Shown here: in pieces, positions 44,265 through 54,003 of the stretch
Layout of the letters: each line of letters opens with the position of its first letter
How positions within the stretch are numbered: the first letter of the stretch is position 1
Assembly (NCBI RefSeq): GCF_013141915.1
Contig: NZ_SROX01000003.1
Location: 310,001 to 374,000, forward strand
Source: Cupriavidus necator
GTDB taxonomy: Bacteria > Pseudomonadota > Gammaproteobacteria > Burkholderiales > Burkholderiaceae
DNA length: 64,000 bases
Direction of reading: 5' to 3'
Notes under the pieces: generated by a model
Databases searched by the model: none
The model's input: only the letters and a program-made list of their open reading frames with translations
What the model was told of the DNA's origin: nothing
Program-made: the position numbers and the translations under genes

Positions 44265-45619
44265 GCGCGTGCTCCGGCTTGCGCTTCGGCCGACCTGAGT
44301 TGCCGGGGCAGCCCCAATGCCATGCACGCGGCGATCACGAACGTTCCTGCCAGGAACACCAGGCCAACGGTGTCGGTGTGGAAGGTCTGGCGGAACACGC
44401 CGAGGATGTATGGGCCGAAGAAGCCGCCGATATTGCCGACGGAATTCACGAGCGCCAGAGCAACGGCCGCCCGTGCGCCGGCAAAGTGCTGTGACGGAAA
44501 GCTGTAGAACAGGGGCACGGCTGCCTGCATGCAGGCAGCCATGCATAGCCCGGCGAACGCCAGGATAGCGCTCTGCGCGAATGCGGACATGGTCAATCCG
44601 ATCGCCGCCAGCATCAGGATGGCGCTGAGCACGCCGGCGCGATTCTTTTCGCGCGGCGGAATGCGCGACAGCGTGAAGAGCGCCATGGCGCAGAACACCC
44701 AGGGCACCGCCGAGAGCAGTCCGGCCTGGACCGCGCTGACCGAGAAGCGCAGCTTGATGATCTGCGGCAGCCAGTAGGTGACGGCGTAGAAGCCGATGAG
44801 CATGGACGTGTACTGGAAGCAGTAGTACCACGCCGCGCGGGTCTTCATGACCGAGGCGATGGCGCTCAGGCCGTGACTGTCATCGGCCCCGCTGTTCCGG
44901 TCGCTGCGGATCGCCGCGATGAGCGTCTGCTTCTCGCGGGCCGTCAGCCATCGCGCCTTCTCAGGGGTGCTGGCCATGGCGAAACAGGTGATGATGCCCA
45001 CCACCACGGCCAGGGCGCCCTCGATGATCAGGACCCACTGCCAGCCGGAAACGCCAAGGATCCCGTCCATGGTCAATAGGGCGGCGGTCATGGCGCTGCC
45101 CAGCGCCAGTGAAATGGGAATGCCGATCTGGAATACCGCAAATGCCCTGGTCAGATAGCGGATCGGCACGAACAGACTGAGATAGAAGAGAATGCCGGGG
45201 TAAAAGCCGGCTTCGCCGACCCCAAGCAACAGGCGGAAGATATAGAGCGACGTGGCACCGGTGACCAGGGATGTGCCCATGCAGATCAGGCCCCACGTGA
45301 CCATGATCCGGGCGATCCAAAGCTTGGCGCCGTAACGTTGCAGAGCAATGTTCGATGGGATCTCGAACAGCACATAACCGATAAAGAAGAGTCCCGAGGC
45401 CAGACCGAACATTGCCGGCGTCAGGCCGAGCGCGGCTTGCATGTCGGGGCCGGCAACGGAGAGGTTGGTGCGGTCGACATAGGACACGAAGATCCCGATC
45501 AATGCCAGAGGCATGATCTTTCGGATGACTTTCGATACGATGCGCTGCTGTTCTGCGATGCTCTCATCAACCGCATCGGGACTAAGTGCCCCGGGAATGG
45601 ACTGAAGCGATGTCGTCAT
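44261..45619 (-). CDS. MFS transporter, anion:cation symporter (ACS) type
   Basis: Carrier of 452 residues with about twelve hydrophobic segments. A long cytoplasmic N-terminus leads into FVSYVDRTNLSVAGPDMQAALGLT, the ACS-family hallmark, followed by FEIPSNIALQRYGAKLWIAR and GVGEAGFYPGILFYLS. ACS members import organic anions such as phthalate, glucarate or tartrate with protons. It is the first gene of the five-gene operon and so probably imports the operon's substrate. GGAGGAGACATG gives a strong ribosome site. Confidence 0.88.
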   Translation of the reverse strand: MTTSLQSIPGALSPDAVDESIAEQQRIVSKVIRKIMPLALIGIFVSYVDRTNLSVAGPDMQAALGLTPAMFGLASGLFFIGYVLFEIPSNIALQRYGAKLWIARIMVTWGLICMGTSLVTGATSLYIFRLLLGVGEAGFYPGILFYLSLFVPIRYLTRAFAVFQIGIPISLALGSAMTAALLTMDGILGVSGWQWVLIIEGALAVVVGIITCFAMASTPEKARWLTAREKQTLIAAIRSDRNSGADDSHGLSAIASVMKTRAAWYYCFQYTSMLIGFYAVTYWLPQIIKLRFSVSAVQAGLLSAVPWVFCAMALFTLSRIPPREKNRAGVLSAILMLAAIGLTMSAFAQSAILAFAGLCMAACMQAAVPLFYSFPSQHFAGARAAVALALVNSVGNIGGFFGPYILGVFRQTFHTDTVGLVFLAGTFVIAACMALGLPRQLRSAEAQAGARA

Positions 45620-45917
45620 GTCTCCTCCATTGTTGGAGTGGATGTTGGATAGTTAGGACGGAAGAAGCTCACCGGAAATCCCTCCGCCGGGGAAGCCTCG
45701 CAACATCGATGCCATGTCCGCGACGACGCAACTGAAGGGCAAACAGGCGTGCCTTCTGGGGTCGGAGCGTTGTCAGGATGACAATTGTGTCCACGTACAT
45801 GTTTGCCGCGAGGACATCGGTCCTGGCGCGCGGCGCGCGCCACTCAAAAAAGGCTGGAAAGAACGGCCGGCATCAGGCCGGCCGGTCGCGGCGGCGTCGG
45901 GCTGTCAGTGCCAGGTC
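45620..45917. other. Intergenic region: MFS operon promoter side and aldo/keto reductase terminator
   Basis: No gene in about 300 bases. The right part holds the terminator of the aldo/keto reductase gene (next entry). The left part must carry the MFS operon promoter, but no clear -35/-10 or -24/-12 boxes are visible. Confidence 0.4.
45846..45884 (-). terminator. Terminator of the aldo/keto reductase gene
   Basis: On the minus strand CGGCCGGC, a 5-base loop and GCCGGCCG form an 8-bp stem (45864-45884), followed after about 12 bases by six T residues (near 45846-45851). Confidence 0.6.
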
Positions 45918-46940
45918 CTAAACGTGTCCCAGCACCGGATGCGGTTCATATCCTTCCTCGAGGTGCCGAACTTCTTCGGGTGTGAGCCTCACTTCCAGCG
46001 CGGCCACCGCCTGGTCCAGTTGGGCCGCCTTGCTGATGCCGATGACGGGAGCCGTCACGCCCTTGTGCAGTAGCCAGGCATAGGCCAGTTCCGCGTTGCT
46101 GATGCCCTTCTGGCCGGCCATCCGGGTGAGGTTGTCGACGACATTGAAATCCGATTCCCGAAAATAGAATTTCTTGGCCAGATGATCGGTCTTTGCGCGC
46201 TCGGTGTCTCCGAACCCCTCACGCTTGCGGTTGCCCGCGAGGAAGCCGCGGGCGAGCGGGCTCCACGGCAGCAGGGCTACACCGGAGTCCTTGCACAAGG
46301 GATTCATTTCGCGCTCTTCTTCCCGGTACAAGAGGTTGTAGTGGTTCTGCATGCTGACGAACCGGGTCCAGCCATTTTCCTTCGCCACCTGCTGGGCCTT
46401 CGCAAATTGCCACGCCCACATGCTGCTGGCGCCGAGATAGCGGACCTTGCCGGCCTTGACCACATCATGCAAGGCCTCCATCGTTTCCTCGATCGGCGTC
46501 TGCGTGTCGTAACGGTGGATCTGGTACAGGTCTATGTAGTCGGTACCCAGGCGCTGCAACGAAGCGTCGACCGCATGGAAAATGCGTTTACGGCTCAAGC
46601 CATCCCTGTTCGGCCGGCGCACGAACGAGGCCATCTTGACGCCCTCGTAGGCAATATCGACCGGCTCGTAGACCTTGGTAGCGACCACGGCTTCTTCGCG
46701 TCGGCTCCCCGGAAACATCTCTTTGAGGAACTTGCCGGTCAGGACCTCCGACATGCCGCCCGAATAGGTGTCGCCGGTGTCGAAGAAATTGATGCCAAGG
46801 TCGACCGCGCGTTTGACCAGCGGCCGGGATGCGTCTTCATCCATGACCCAGGGACGCCACTCAGGGCTCCCGAATGTCAGCATGCCGAGGCAGATTCGCG
46901 AAACCTTCAGGCCGGTCGTGCCGAGGCGGACGTATTCCAT
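45918..46940 (-). CDS. Aldo/keto reductase
   Basis: NADPH-dependent TIM-barrel reductase of 340 residues, like the YajO/Tas group. The catalytic set is visible as NFFDTGDTYSGGMSE (Asp and Tyr), VVATKVYEP (Lys) and YQIHRYDTQTPIEETMEAL (His). The conserved YNLLYREEEREM and LPWSPLARGFLAG blocks also fit. ATG 46940 gives the usual MEYVRLGTTGLKVSRICLGM start and is chosen over 47036. It stands alone, diverging from an Lrp-type regulator, which may control it. The substrate is probably an aldehyde or ketone. Confidence 0.88.
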   Translation of the reverse strand: MEYVRLGTTGLKVSRICLGMLTFGSPEWRPWVMDEDASRPLVKRAVDLGINFFDTGDTYSGGMSEVLTGKFLKEMFPGSRREEAVVATKVYEPVDIAYEGVKMASFVRRPNRDGLSRKRIFHAVDASLQRLGTDYIDLYQIHRYDTQTPIEETMEALHDVVKAGKVRYLGASSMWAWQFAKAQQVAKENGWTRFVSMQNHYNLLYREEEREMNPLCKDSGVALLPWSPLARGFLAGNRKREGFGDTERAKTDHLAKKFYFRESDFNVVDNLTRMAGQKGISNAELAYAWLLHKGVTAPVIGISKAAQLDQAVAALEVRLTPEEVRHLEEGYEPHPVLGHV

Positions 46941-47277
46941 GCGTATGTCTCCAGGTTGTATGCATGACGCTCCGAGGATCGGAGCGGAAGGCATTGCTTC
47001 CGCACCGTCTGTCGGGTCGAGCGATTGGCTGAGCACTATGCATGCCAGCCTGGGATCGTCCTCTCTACGTTCAGGCGGCGTGTGCAGAGGCGCTTTTGTG
47101 GCGTTGGCATGTACGCGCAGAGGACAATGACTGTCCGCGGTTGTGCACGCGGAAGACAGTTGGGCGCCTTAGCCTGCGAGACCAGTCATTCACGGCGACT
47201 AAGTGCAACGAATCGATGTGCTAGCATGGCGTGCCACACGAACACTCAAGCAGGCCCATCCTGCCCGCCGTGAGAAC
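46941..47277. promoter_or_regulatory. Divergent regulatory region between aldo/keto reductase and Lrp genes
   Basis: No gene in about 340 bases. GGACA-ATGAC-TGTCC at 47122-47136 is a perfect inverted repeat and a reasonable operator for the adjacent Lrp-type protein. No promoter boxes stand out. Confidence 0.4.
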
Positions 47278-47736
47278 ATGAAGCTCGACAACATCGATCG
47301 CCGGATTCTGAACGCCTTGCAGGAGGATGGACGTTTGCAGAACGTGGATCTGGCCAAGCGGGTGGGGCTGTCTCCTTCGCCCTGTTTGCGGCGCGTCAGA
47401 TTGCTGGAGGAGGCGGGAGTTATCGAGCGCTACGTTGCGGTTGTGAACCCGGCGAAGGTGGGCGTGGGCCTGACGGTCTTCGTGCGAGTTTGGCTCAAGG
47501 GGCAGGACGAGGAGACGGTCAACAGCTTCGTGGCAGCCATCAAGGACATGCCCGAGGTGACGGAGTGTCACCTGATGGCGGGCGACTGCGACTTTCTCTT
47601 GCGCGTCGTGAGCCAGGATCTGGACGCGTACCGGCAGTTTCAGATGACCCATCTTGCCCGGTTGAAGGCCGTCCAGAACGTCAAGAGCGAAATCCCGATG
47701 CAGCGGATCAAGCAGACGTCCACGATCCTCCTTTGA
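47278..47736 (+). CDS. Lrp/AsnC-family transcriptional regulator
   Basis: Regulator of 152 residues. LDNIDRRILNALQEDGRLQNVDLAKRVGLSPSPCLRRVRLLEEAGVI is the Lrp-type winged helix-turn-helix (about residues 3-50). The RAM ligand-binding domain follows, with the turn HLMAGDCDFLLRVV. ATG 47278 follows GTGAGAAC and gives the normal N-terminus. Lrp/AsnC proteins respond to amino acids; the divergent aldo/keto reductase gene is the likely target. Confidence 0.9.
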   Translation: MKLDNIDRRILNALQEDGRLQNVDLAKRVGLSPSPCLRRVRLLEEAGVIERYVAVVNPAKVGVGLTVFVRVWLKGQDEETVNSFVAAIKDMPEVTECHLMAGDCDFLLRVVSQDLDAYRQFQMTHLARLKAVQNVKSEIPMQRIKQTSTILL

Positions 47737-47854
47737 AGCTGCATTGCGTGGCGCGATGCAGATCTCGCCGTATCAAAGCCGTCGAGGCTGCATGTGACCG
47801 CCGAGGTGGCCACATGCTCGAGTCAGCCCGCGGCAGGGAAGTTCCAGCGTTGCG

Positions 47855-48529
47855 CTAAATCGTGGCGCCTTGGATTTTGCGCAAGGTAGCCGGGGCACCG
47901 CACAAGAATATGTCGACCTTTTGTCGGATGACCGCTTCCATGTCGTCCGGCACACTGAGTCCATACACCCACTTGCGCACGCCCAGATAGAAGATTGCCG
48001 CGTGCAGGCTCCAGACCATCTCGATCGCGGCATCGTTTTCCGCGGCATTGCGCGGCGCGGCAATGCCGAACGCTTCGCGTATCTCAGCCAGGACCGGCAG
48101 GAAGACCTTGCTGCGCAGCATGTCCATGTACCTGTCGTTGATGCCCTCGTGGGTCAGGCCGGAAAAGATGAACAGCCGGATCCATTCTTCGCGCAGGATC
48201 ACTGACGAGTAGTCGATATAGAAGGCATAGAGCCGCTCGATCAGTGGGAGCGAACAGTCGGCGATCTGCTGTTCCCATTCGGGACGCCACTGGAAGACCT
48301 CGTTGTACACGCGCTCGATGAGGGCCTCCTTGTTCTCGAAGTACCGATAGAGCAGCGGCTGGGTGATCCCGATCTGCCTGGCGAGATCGCGCGTACTGCC
48401 TCCGAAGCCGCTCCGGGTAAAGTGTTCGATCGCCTTTTCGACAATCTGCTGTTGCCGTTCCGCGGGCAGGAGCCGACGGGCAACTTTGTCGGAGGCGCTA
48501 TCCCAATCCGCTACTTTGCTTGTTTCCAT
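47855..48529 (-). CDS. TetR-family transcriptional regulator
   Basis: Regulator of 224 residues. The N-terminal DNA-binding domain reads GGSTRDLARQIGITQPLLYRYFENKEALI. The all-helical ligand domain (SVILREEWIRLFIFSGLT, WSLHAAIFYLGVRKWVYG) is strikingly similar to that of a second TetR protein at 60239-60913. It lies downstream of the symporter gene on the same strand, with its own 110-base gap. Targets are unknown; the operators seen around 52.4 kb are candidates. Confidence 0.9.
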   Translation of the reverse strand: METSKVADWDSASDKVARRLLPAERQQQIVEKAIEHFTRSGFGGSTRDLARQIGITQPLLYRYFENKEALIERVYNEVFQWRPEWEQQIADCSLPLIERLYAFYIDYSSVILREEWIRLFIFSGLTHEGINDRYMDMLRSKVFLPVLAEIREAFGIAAPRNAAENDAAIEMVWSLHAAIFYLGVRKWVYGLSVPDDMEAVIRQKVDIFLCGAPATLRKIQGATI

Positions 48530-48603
48530 GATGTATGGCCCGACTTTGCCGCGGATCGCGCCCGTGGGAACCCGACCATGCCGCGGATGCTCCGGTTAAG
48601 GGC

Positions 48604-48625
48604 CCCTCTCCCAGGTGGGAGAGGG
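48604..48625. terminator. 10-bp hairpin downstream of the symporter gene
   Basis: CCCTCTCCCA-GG-TGGGAGAGGG is a perfect inverted repeat 15 bases beyond the symporter stop. There is no T tract; it may act as a factor-dependent or stabilising 3' structure. Confidence 0.55.
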
Positions 48626-48639
48626 TAGAAGTCATGCCC

Positions 48640-50283
48640 TTACGCCTCGGCCGTCCCCTTGGTCCCCATCCCCAATTCACAAGCCACGCGCTGATTCTGA
48701 TACGCCGCACGCTCCCACGCGCCTCTTGCCGAACGGTCCGTCACCGAGAAGGCGTAGATGCCGGCGAACGCGACCAGCATGGAGAACAGTGCCGGATACT
48801 CGTACGGGTAGATTGCCGAGGCATGGCCCAGTACCTGCACCCAGACCGTTGGGCTCAGGATCGTGAGAACCACAGCCGTGACGAGTCCCAGCGTCCCGCC
48901 GATTACGGCGCCACGCGTAGTCAGTCCCCGCCAGTAGATCGACAGCAGCAGCACCGGGAAGTTGGAGCTGGCGGCAATCGAGAACGTCAGGCTGACGATG
49001 AAGGCGATGGTCTGCTTCTCGAACAGGATGCCGAGCAGGATCGACAGCACACCCAGCACCAGCGTAGTGGTACGCGAGACCCGCATCTCATCCTTCTCAG
49101 ATGCCTTGCCTTGGCGAATGACCGTTGCATAGAGGTCATGCGAGATGGCGGAAGAGCCAGCCAGGGCGAGCCCGGCAACGACGGCAAGGATAGTCGAGAA
49201 CGCCACGGCGCAGATGAAGCCGAGGAACACGTTGCCGCCGACCGCATGGGCCAGGTGCACGGCCACCATGTTGACGCCACCGATCACGGCACCTGTGCCA
49301 TTGTGGTACAGCGGATCGCCGGCGACCAGTGCGATCGTGCCGAAGCCGATCACGATGATCATGGCGTAGCCAGTGCCGACGATGCCGGTGGCATAGAGCA
49401 CGCTCTTGCGCGCGGCCTTGACATTGCTGACGGTGAAGAAGCGCATCAGGATGTGCGGCAGGCCTGCGGTGCCGAAGATCAGCGCCAGGCCGAGCGACAC
49501 GGCCGACACCGGGTCGGACACCAGACCGCCTGGACGCATGATGGCGTCATGCTTGCCATGCGTGGTGACGGCATGCTCGAACAGGCTGTTCAGGTTGAAG
49601 CCAAAGCGGCTCATCACCATGAAGGCCATGAAGGCGCAACCGGCAAGCAGCAGGACGGCCTTGATGATCTGGATCCAGGTGGTGGCCAGCATGCCGCCAA
49701 AGAACACGTACACGACCATCAGCACGCCGACCAGCACCACGGCCGAGGTGTAGCTGAAACCAAACAGCAACTCCACCAGCTTGCCCGCGCCCACCATCTG
49801 CGACACCAGATAGAGCAGGACGATCACGATCGAGCTCGACGCCGAGAACGCCCGGATGGGTCGCTGCTTGAGCCGGTACGAGAGCACATCGGCGAGCGTA
49901 TAGCGGCCCAGGTTGCGCAACGGCTCCGCGATCAGGAACAGGATGATCGGCCAGCTTGCCAGGAAGCCGATCGAATAGATCAGGCCGTCATAGCCGCTGG
50001 TGAAGACGAGCGCCGAAATGCCGAGGAGCGATGCGGCGGACATATAGTCGCCGGCAATGGCCCAGCCGTTCTGCATGGCGGTGATCTTGCCGCCCGCGGC
50101 GTAGTGGTCGGCGACGCTGTTATTGCGCTTTGCCGCCCACCGCGTCACGACAAGCGTCGCGGCTACGAACACCAGGAACATGGCAATGGCGATCAGGTTC
50201 AGGCCCTGGCCAACCGGCGGGGTGGCTGCCAGCACGGGAGTGGCAGCCGTGAGGGCAGCGGCTGCAGTCAGTACGCGTTTCAT
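48640..50283 (-). CDS. actP: Sodium/solute symporter, ActP (acetate permease) type
   Basis: SSS-family symporter of 547 residues with about thirteen membrane segments after a cleavable-looking N-terminus ([19 protein letters not shown]). Landmarks are [40 protein letters not shown] and the sodium-site region. Its start overlaps the DUF485 gene, the usual partner of actP. ActP imports acetate and other short carboxylates. No acetyl-CoA synthetase gene is near; instead it follows a monooxygenase gene, so the real substrate here may be another small acid. Confidence 0.87.
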   Translation of the reverse strand: MKRVLTAAAALTAATPVLAATPPVGQGLNLIAIAMFLVFVAATLVVTRWAAKRNNSVADHYAAGGKITAMQNGWAIAGDYMSAASLLGISALVFTSGYDGLIYSIGFLASWPIILFLIAEPLRNLGRYTLADVLSYRLKQRPIRAFSASSSIVIVLLYLVSQMVGAGKLVELLFGFSYTSAVVLVGVLMVVYVFFGGMLATTWIQIIKAVLLLAGCAFMAFMVMSRFGFNLNSLFEHAVTTHGKHDAIMRPGGLVSDPVSAVSLGLALIFGTAGLPHILMRFFTVSNVKAARKSVLYATGIVGTGYAMIIVIGFGTIALVAGDPLYHNGTGAVIGGVNMVAVHLAHAVGGNVFLGFICAVAFSTILAVVAGLALAGSSAISHDLYATVIRQGKASEKDEMRVSRTTTLVLGVLSILLGILFEKQTIAFIVSLTFSIAASSNFPVLLLSIYWRGLTTRGAVIGGTLGLVTAVVLTILSPTVWVQVLGHASAIYPYEYPALFSMLVAFAGIYAFSVTDRSARGAWERAAYQNQRVACELGMGTKGTAEA

Positions 50284-50639
50284 GACGGCTCTCCCTGGCG
50301 GATCTCGTCGATCATCTTGTCGTAGACGGTGTTGCTGCGGTACACGTAGACTGCCACCATCGCGAACGTGAAGGCAAACATGCCAAAGCCGATGGGAATG
50401 CCCACCGTCATCGGCTGTCCCGGCGTCAGCGGCACGGCAAGCAAGTCCGGGCGGAAGGCCAGCGTGAGAATGAAACCGAAGTAGACCAGCAGCATGACAG
50501 CGGTGAGCGTCCAGGAGAAGGCGCGACGCGCGCGGTGCAAGCGCTCGAAGCGCGGTTGCCTCAGCATCGGGTGCGGGTCCACCGAGCCGTCGATGCGGGC
50601 TAGTCCTGGCGCCGAAGGAAAGGGGGCGGTGTGGGTCAT
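50280..50639 (-). CDS. DUF485 membrane protein, partner of the symporter
   Basis: Small protein of 119 residues with two hydrophobic segments ([21 protein letters not shown] and a second one near [17 protein letters not shown]), a length and layout typical of DUF485 proteins (YjcH) encoded just before actP. The stop overlaps the symporter start by 4 bases. It presumably assists or modulates the symporter. Confidence 0.86.
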   Translation of the reverse strand: MTHTAPFPSAPGLARIDGSVDPHPMLRQPRFERLHRARRAFSWTLTAVMLLVYFGFILTLAFRPDLLAVPLTPGQPMTVGIPIGFGMFAFTFAMVAVYVYRSNTVYDKMIDEIRQGEPS

Positions 50640-50675
50640 GACATTGTCTCCATATGCCTGTTGTCTGGATCTGCG

Positions 50676-51899
50676 TCAGAACTGACGGGATACTGCTGTC
50701 TCGCGCATGACCGCCTCCGGTGTGCGATAACGTTCGGCCATTTCGCGGTCCTGATCGCTCTTGAGCTGGGCCTGCATGTAGGCGCCGAGGTGGCGCGCGT
50801 GCTCGACAATCGCATGTCCGAACTGGACGCGCTCGGTACTGTACGCGTCGAGGGCCGTCTCGACGGTCGAATGTTCGCTGAGGGCGCGCACGATTGCCAT
50901 CGCATCTCCCGCAGCCTTGGTGACGCCCATGCCGCAGTGAGGGCGGGCGACAAAAGCGGCGTCACCGAGCAAGGCAATCCTGCCGAAAGCCATGCGCGGC
51001 ACCGTCAGATCGAAGATCGGCTGGAACAGTGGTTGGGCTGTCTTGGTGACGACCTCGGCAAACTGCGGGGCGAGCAAGGATGTCGCCGCATCTTCCATGT
51101 CGGCGATCACGTCGGGGCGAATCAGGCCCGGCGGGATGCCGTTGGGCCAGCGCTTGCCGCTGGCGTCAGTCAGCAGATCGGGCAATTCGTCGTCCTCGCG
51201 CGTCGCGCGATACCAGACGAAGTTGTAGCGACGCTGCCCAGGTTCGGTGCTGTTGGCTTCACCCGCCACCGGATACCCGAGGATTTGCTCGCGCGGAGGC
51301 AGGCAGAAGGCGAACTTGTCAAAGATCGCCGCGTGAGTGTCGGGCGAAAGCTGTGACTCGTCGACCAGGCCGCGCCACGCAATGTATCCGGCGTATTCCA
51401 GGCCGGCCGAAGGCAAGAGCTGTTCGCGCACGCTGGAACGGAAGCCGTCGGCGGCGATAACCAGATCGGCCCGGTGGGTCGAACCGTCCTGCAGCGTCAC
51501 CGTAGCGTGGTCCCGGTACGTATCGACGGACGTCACGAACGCGCCCGTCCGATAGGTGCCCGTGAAAGCCTTGCCGAGCACGTCATACATCTTGCCCCAG
51601 GCGGTCAGCGTCTGAGGCATGTCCCGATCGGCAAGCGACACACCCTCCCGGGAGAGCGTGATTCGGGTATTGACGTGCACGCCAATGCTTTCATCGACCA
51701 CCACGCCCGCCGATGCCAGCGCGTCGAACAATTCCGGGTGCGTGACGATGCCGGCGCCGCGCCCAGTCAGCGCTTCGGGCGTGCGCTCGAAGATCTCTAC
51801 ATTCCAGCCATTGCGGCTGAGCATGTTGGCCGCAAACAGCCCGCCCAGCGATCCACCTACGACAATCGCCTTCGGCTTGTTGTGCAATACGGTATTCAT
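50676..51899 (-). CDS. FAD-dependent aromatic monooxygenase (hydroxylase)
   Basis: Flavoprotein hydroxylase of 407 residues. The FAD fingerprint is [16 protein letters not shown], the middle motif is [15 protein letters not shown], and the second FAD motif is [25 protein letters not shown]. The last is reminiscent of 2,6-dihydroxypyridine 3-hydroxylase. Such enzymes add one oxygen to an activated aromatic or heteroaromatic ring using NAD(P)H. The start overlaps the VOC gene end by 4 bases, and the DUF485 gene follows after 36 bases, so the four genes are probably one operon. The ring substrate is unknown. Confidence 0.82.
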   Translation of the reverse strand: MNTVLHNKPKAIVVGGSLGGLFAANMLSRNGWNVEIFERTPEALTGRGAGIVTHPELFDALASAGVVVDESIGVHVNTRITLSREGVSLADRDMPQTLTAWGKMYDVLGKAFTGTYRTGAFVTSVDTYRDHATVTLQDGSTHRADLVIAADGFRSSVREQLLPSAGLEYAGYIAWRGLVDESQLSPDTHAAIFDKFAFCLPPREQILGYPVAGEANSTEPGQRRYNFVWYRATREDDELPDLLTDASGKRWPNGIPPGLIRPDVIADMEDAATSLLAPQFAEVVTKTAQPLFQPIFDLTVPRMAFGRIALLGDAAFVARPHCGMGVTKAAGDAMAIVRALSEHSTVETALDAYSTERVQFGHAIVEHARHLGAYMQAQLKSDQDREMAERYRTPEAVMRETAVSRQF

Positions 51900-52375
51900 G
51901 CCAGTGCTCCAGTCTTTGCTTGTGCACTGTCGGGCAGTGCCAGTCCTGCCACTTCGGCAGCGGGGTAGTTGAGTTCGATCGTGACGCCGGAAGGATCCTC
52001 GAGGAAAACCTGATGCAGGCCGAGGCTTGGTACCGTGCGATCACGCCAGGAGATGCCTTCAGCACGCAGGGTCGCCCACATCTGCTCGACGCCCGTGGCC
52101 AGGAAGGCGATGTGGTCCAGCGTGCCGGTGCCAGACGCGGGCAGGGATTTGTCGCCCAGATAGGCGGACAGGCCGGAAGGGTTGTCCGGATCCACGCCAA
52201 TGATGTGAACCGTCCCGTAGTCGCTCTCGTCGTCACCCATATAGAGCCATGCGCCGGGAAAGTCGAAGGGTGGTCGATAGCCGCGCCGGAACCCCAGGAC
52301 GCGTTCGTAGAACGCGCAGGACCGCTCCAGGTCCGTGGTGCGTATCGAATAGTGTGCTAGTTTGGCCAGTGCCAT
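51896..52375 (-). CDS. VOC-family (glyoxalase/extradiol dioxygenase fold) protein
   Basis: Protein of 159 residues with two beta-alpha-beta-beta-beta modules. Metal ligands are suggested by His in LAHYSIRTTDLERS, His in LDHIAFLATGV and Glu in VTIELNYP. Members include ring-cleavage dioxygenases, lyases and epimerases. Encoded immediately before the FAD hydroxylase, it may act on the hydroxylated product. AGGAGGC-type sequence precedes the start. Confidence 0.77.
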   Translation of the reverse strand: MALAKLAHYSIRTTDLERSCAFYERVLGFRRGYRPPFDFPGAWLYMGDDESDYGTVHIIGVDPDNPSGLSAYLGDKSLPASGTGTLDHIAFLATGVEQMWATLRAEGISWRDRTVPSLGLHQVFLEDPSGVTIELNYPAAEVAGLALPDSAQAKTGALA

Positions 52376-52782
52376 CGAAGCCTCCTGTAAATTATCAACC
52401 GATCAGTGATCGATGGATAAATAGTAGGGCGGAAGCTGTTGGAGGCCAAGAACCTCTAGGGTGGGACATACCCTAACTTCCTGATTATTTTCGGCCGATA
52501 AATGACCTGGGGTGCACCTTTAGACGCCGAAGCGTGGAAGCCGGCGAGTTCGTCAGTCTGATTGCTGCTGCGCAAACTGAAAAGCGATCCGTTGGCAGGG
52601 TAGACGGGAGGTCACAATCACAGCGGCAGCCTTGCCCAAGGCGTCCTCAGACCAGGTGTACTTCTCCGGGTTTTCCCTTCGTATTTATCATTTGACAAGC
52701 AATTTGACGTATATCAAAGTTATCGATAGCTAAACAAAGAACCGGGCTGCATCGAATAGCTGCGGCCTAACAGGAGACCTTC
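52376..52782. promoter_or_regulatory. Divergent control region between VOC/monooxygenase and ABC operons
   Basis: About 400 bases without a gene. A 29-base near-palindrome (TTATCAACCGATCA-G-TGATCGATGGATAA, 52392-52420) lies 17 bases from the VOC start and looks like a TetR-type operator. TAGGGT-N7-ACCCTA follows at about 52457-52475. An AT-rich stretch with TTGACA/TTGACG elements (52693-52735) is the probable promoter region for the plus-strand binding-protein gene. No exact -24/-12 element is present. Confidence 0.55.
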
Positions 52783-54003
52783 ATGGGACATGCAGTCATG
52801 GGTGCGCAGCGCACCGCTCGTCGCTTCTGTATTGGGGTGTTCGCTGGCTTGCTCGCCGTGGGTGCGCAAGCACAGACGATCAAGATTGGGCTTCCTGTAC
52901 CGCTTACCGGTCCCTACGGCGCGGAGGCAAAGGACCAGGTGCGAAATGCCGAGCTGGCCGTCAAGGAATTCAATGATGCCGGCGGTCTGAACGGCCGCAA
53001 GGCCGAGTTGCTGGTGCGTGACGACAAGCTCAATCCCGGTGAGGCAGCCACGCGGACCCTGGAATTGCTCGAGAAGGACGGTGCGCAGTTCATCGTAGGT
53101 GGTCTTTCTGCCGCGACGCAGCTATCCATCAACAACGTTACCAAGCAGCGCAAGGTCATCTATATCTCGATCAGTCAGTCCGACGTCATTAATGAGGCGA
53201 CCGATGCGAGCCCTTACACGTTTCATGAGGCAATGAATCCCCACATGACGACGCAGGCCGTGGGCCGCTATGTCTTCAAGAAGGGGATGCGTATTGCCTT
53301 CCTGACCGCTGACTACGCCTATGGCCACGAGATGACGCGCGGCTTCACGCGAGTGGCCAAAGACCTTGGCGCCGAGGTGGTTGGCGAAGTGCGGCATCCG
53401 CTTGGGCAACAGGACTACTCCACCTTTCTGCCACGGCTGATGGCACTCAAGCCGGATGTGCTGATATTCAACAACTTCGGCCGCGATAACCAGATCTCCA
53501 TCAAGCAGGCCTCGGACTACGGCATGAAGAAGTCCATAAAGTTCGTCACCCCCGTGATGACTTACACCTCTCGCGTCGCAGGCGGGGCTAACACATATGA
53601 AGGTGTCATTGGCGGGACGCAGTACTTCTGGGAGATGGAAGCGACAACGTCATCCGCGAAAGCCTTCAATGCGGCTTTCCGGGCCAAGAACGAGGGACGC
53701 TACCCGTCTGACTATGGCGCGATGGCATACTCGGCCGTCAAGTCATTGCTCCTGGCGGTCAAGTCCGCCGGTAGCAGCGAGACGGAAAAGGTCGCGACGG
53801 CGCTGCGCAACCTGAAATATGACACCTACAAGGGGCAGCAGTACTACAGACCCTGTGACCAGCAATCCGTTCAGTCGGTACTTGTGATCCAGTCGAACTC
53901 CAAGGAAGCGGCCAATCCCGACGACGTGTTCAAGGTTTTGCACGTCGAACCAGCCAGCGAGAAGCTGTTGCGTCCGTGCACCGAACTCGGCTTCAAGGGC
54001 TGA
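52783..54003 (+). CDS. ABC transporter substrate-binding protein (HAAT family)
   Basis: Periplasmic binding protein of 406 residues. A signal peptide ending AVGAQA precedes QTIKIGLPVPLTGPYGAEAK. Family blocks include GAQFIVGGLSAATQLSINN and TADYAYGHEMTRGFTRVAKD. Two late Cys residues (RPCDQQ, LRPCTEL) could form a disulphide, as in related aromatic/amide-binding proteins. The start follows AGGAGACC. It heads the second complete Liv-type operon in the window. The ligand is unknown; the divergent hydroxylase operon suggests an aromatic or heteroaromatic acid. Confidence 0.88.
   Translation: MGHAVMGAQRTARRFCIGVFAGLLAVGAQAQTIKIGLPVPLTGPYGAEAKDQVRNAELAVKEFNDAGGLNGRKAELLVRDDKLNPGEAATRTLELLEKDGAQFIVGGLSAATQLSINNVTKQRKVIYISISQSDVINEATDASPYTFHEAMNPHMTTQAVGRYVFKKGMRIAFLTADYAYGHEMTRGFTRVAKDLGAEVVGEVRHPLGQQDYSTFLPRLMALKPDVLIFNNFGRDNQISIKQASDYGMKKSIKFVTPVMTYTSRVAGGANTYEGVIGGTQYFWEMEATTSSAKAFNAAFRAKNEGRYPSDYGAMAYSAVKSLLLAVKSAGSSETEKVATALRNLKYDTYKGQQYYRPCDQQSVQSVLVIQSNSKEAANPDDVFKVLHVEPASEKLLRPCTELGFKG

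Noticed and set aside
47210..47240. GTGGCAC-like minus-strand motif near the Lrp gene as a sigma-54 promoter
   Set aside because: The GC of the -12 box falls two bases too close, and the element lies inside the leader of the opposite gene.
48535..50325. 596-codon plus-strand frame antisense to the symporter and DUF485 genes
   Set aside because: It has a low-complexity, His/Gln/Asp-rich composition with no domains; the minus-strand genes are clear.
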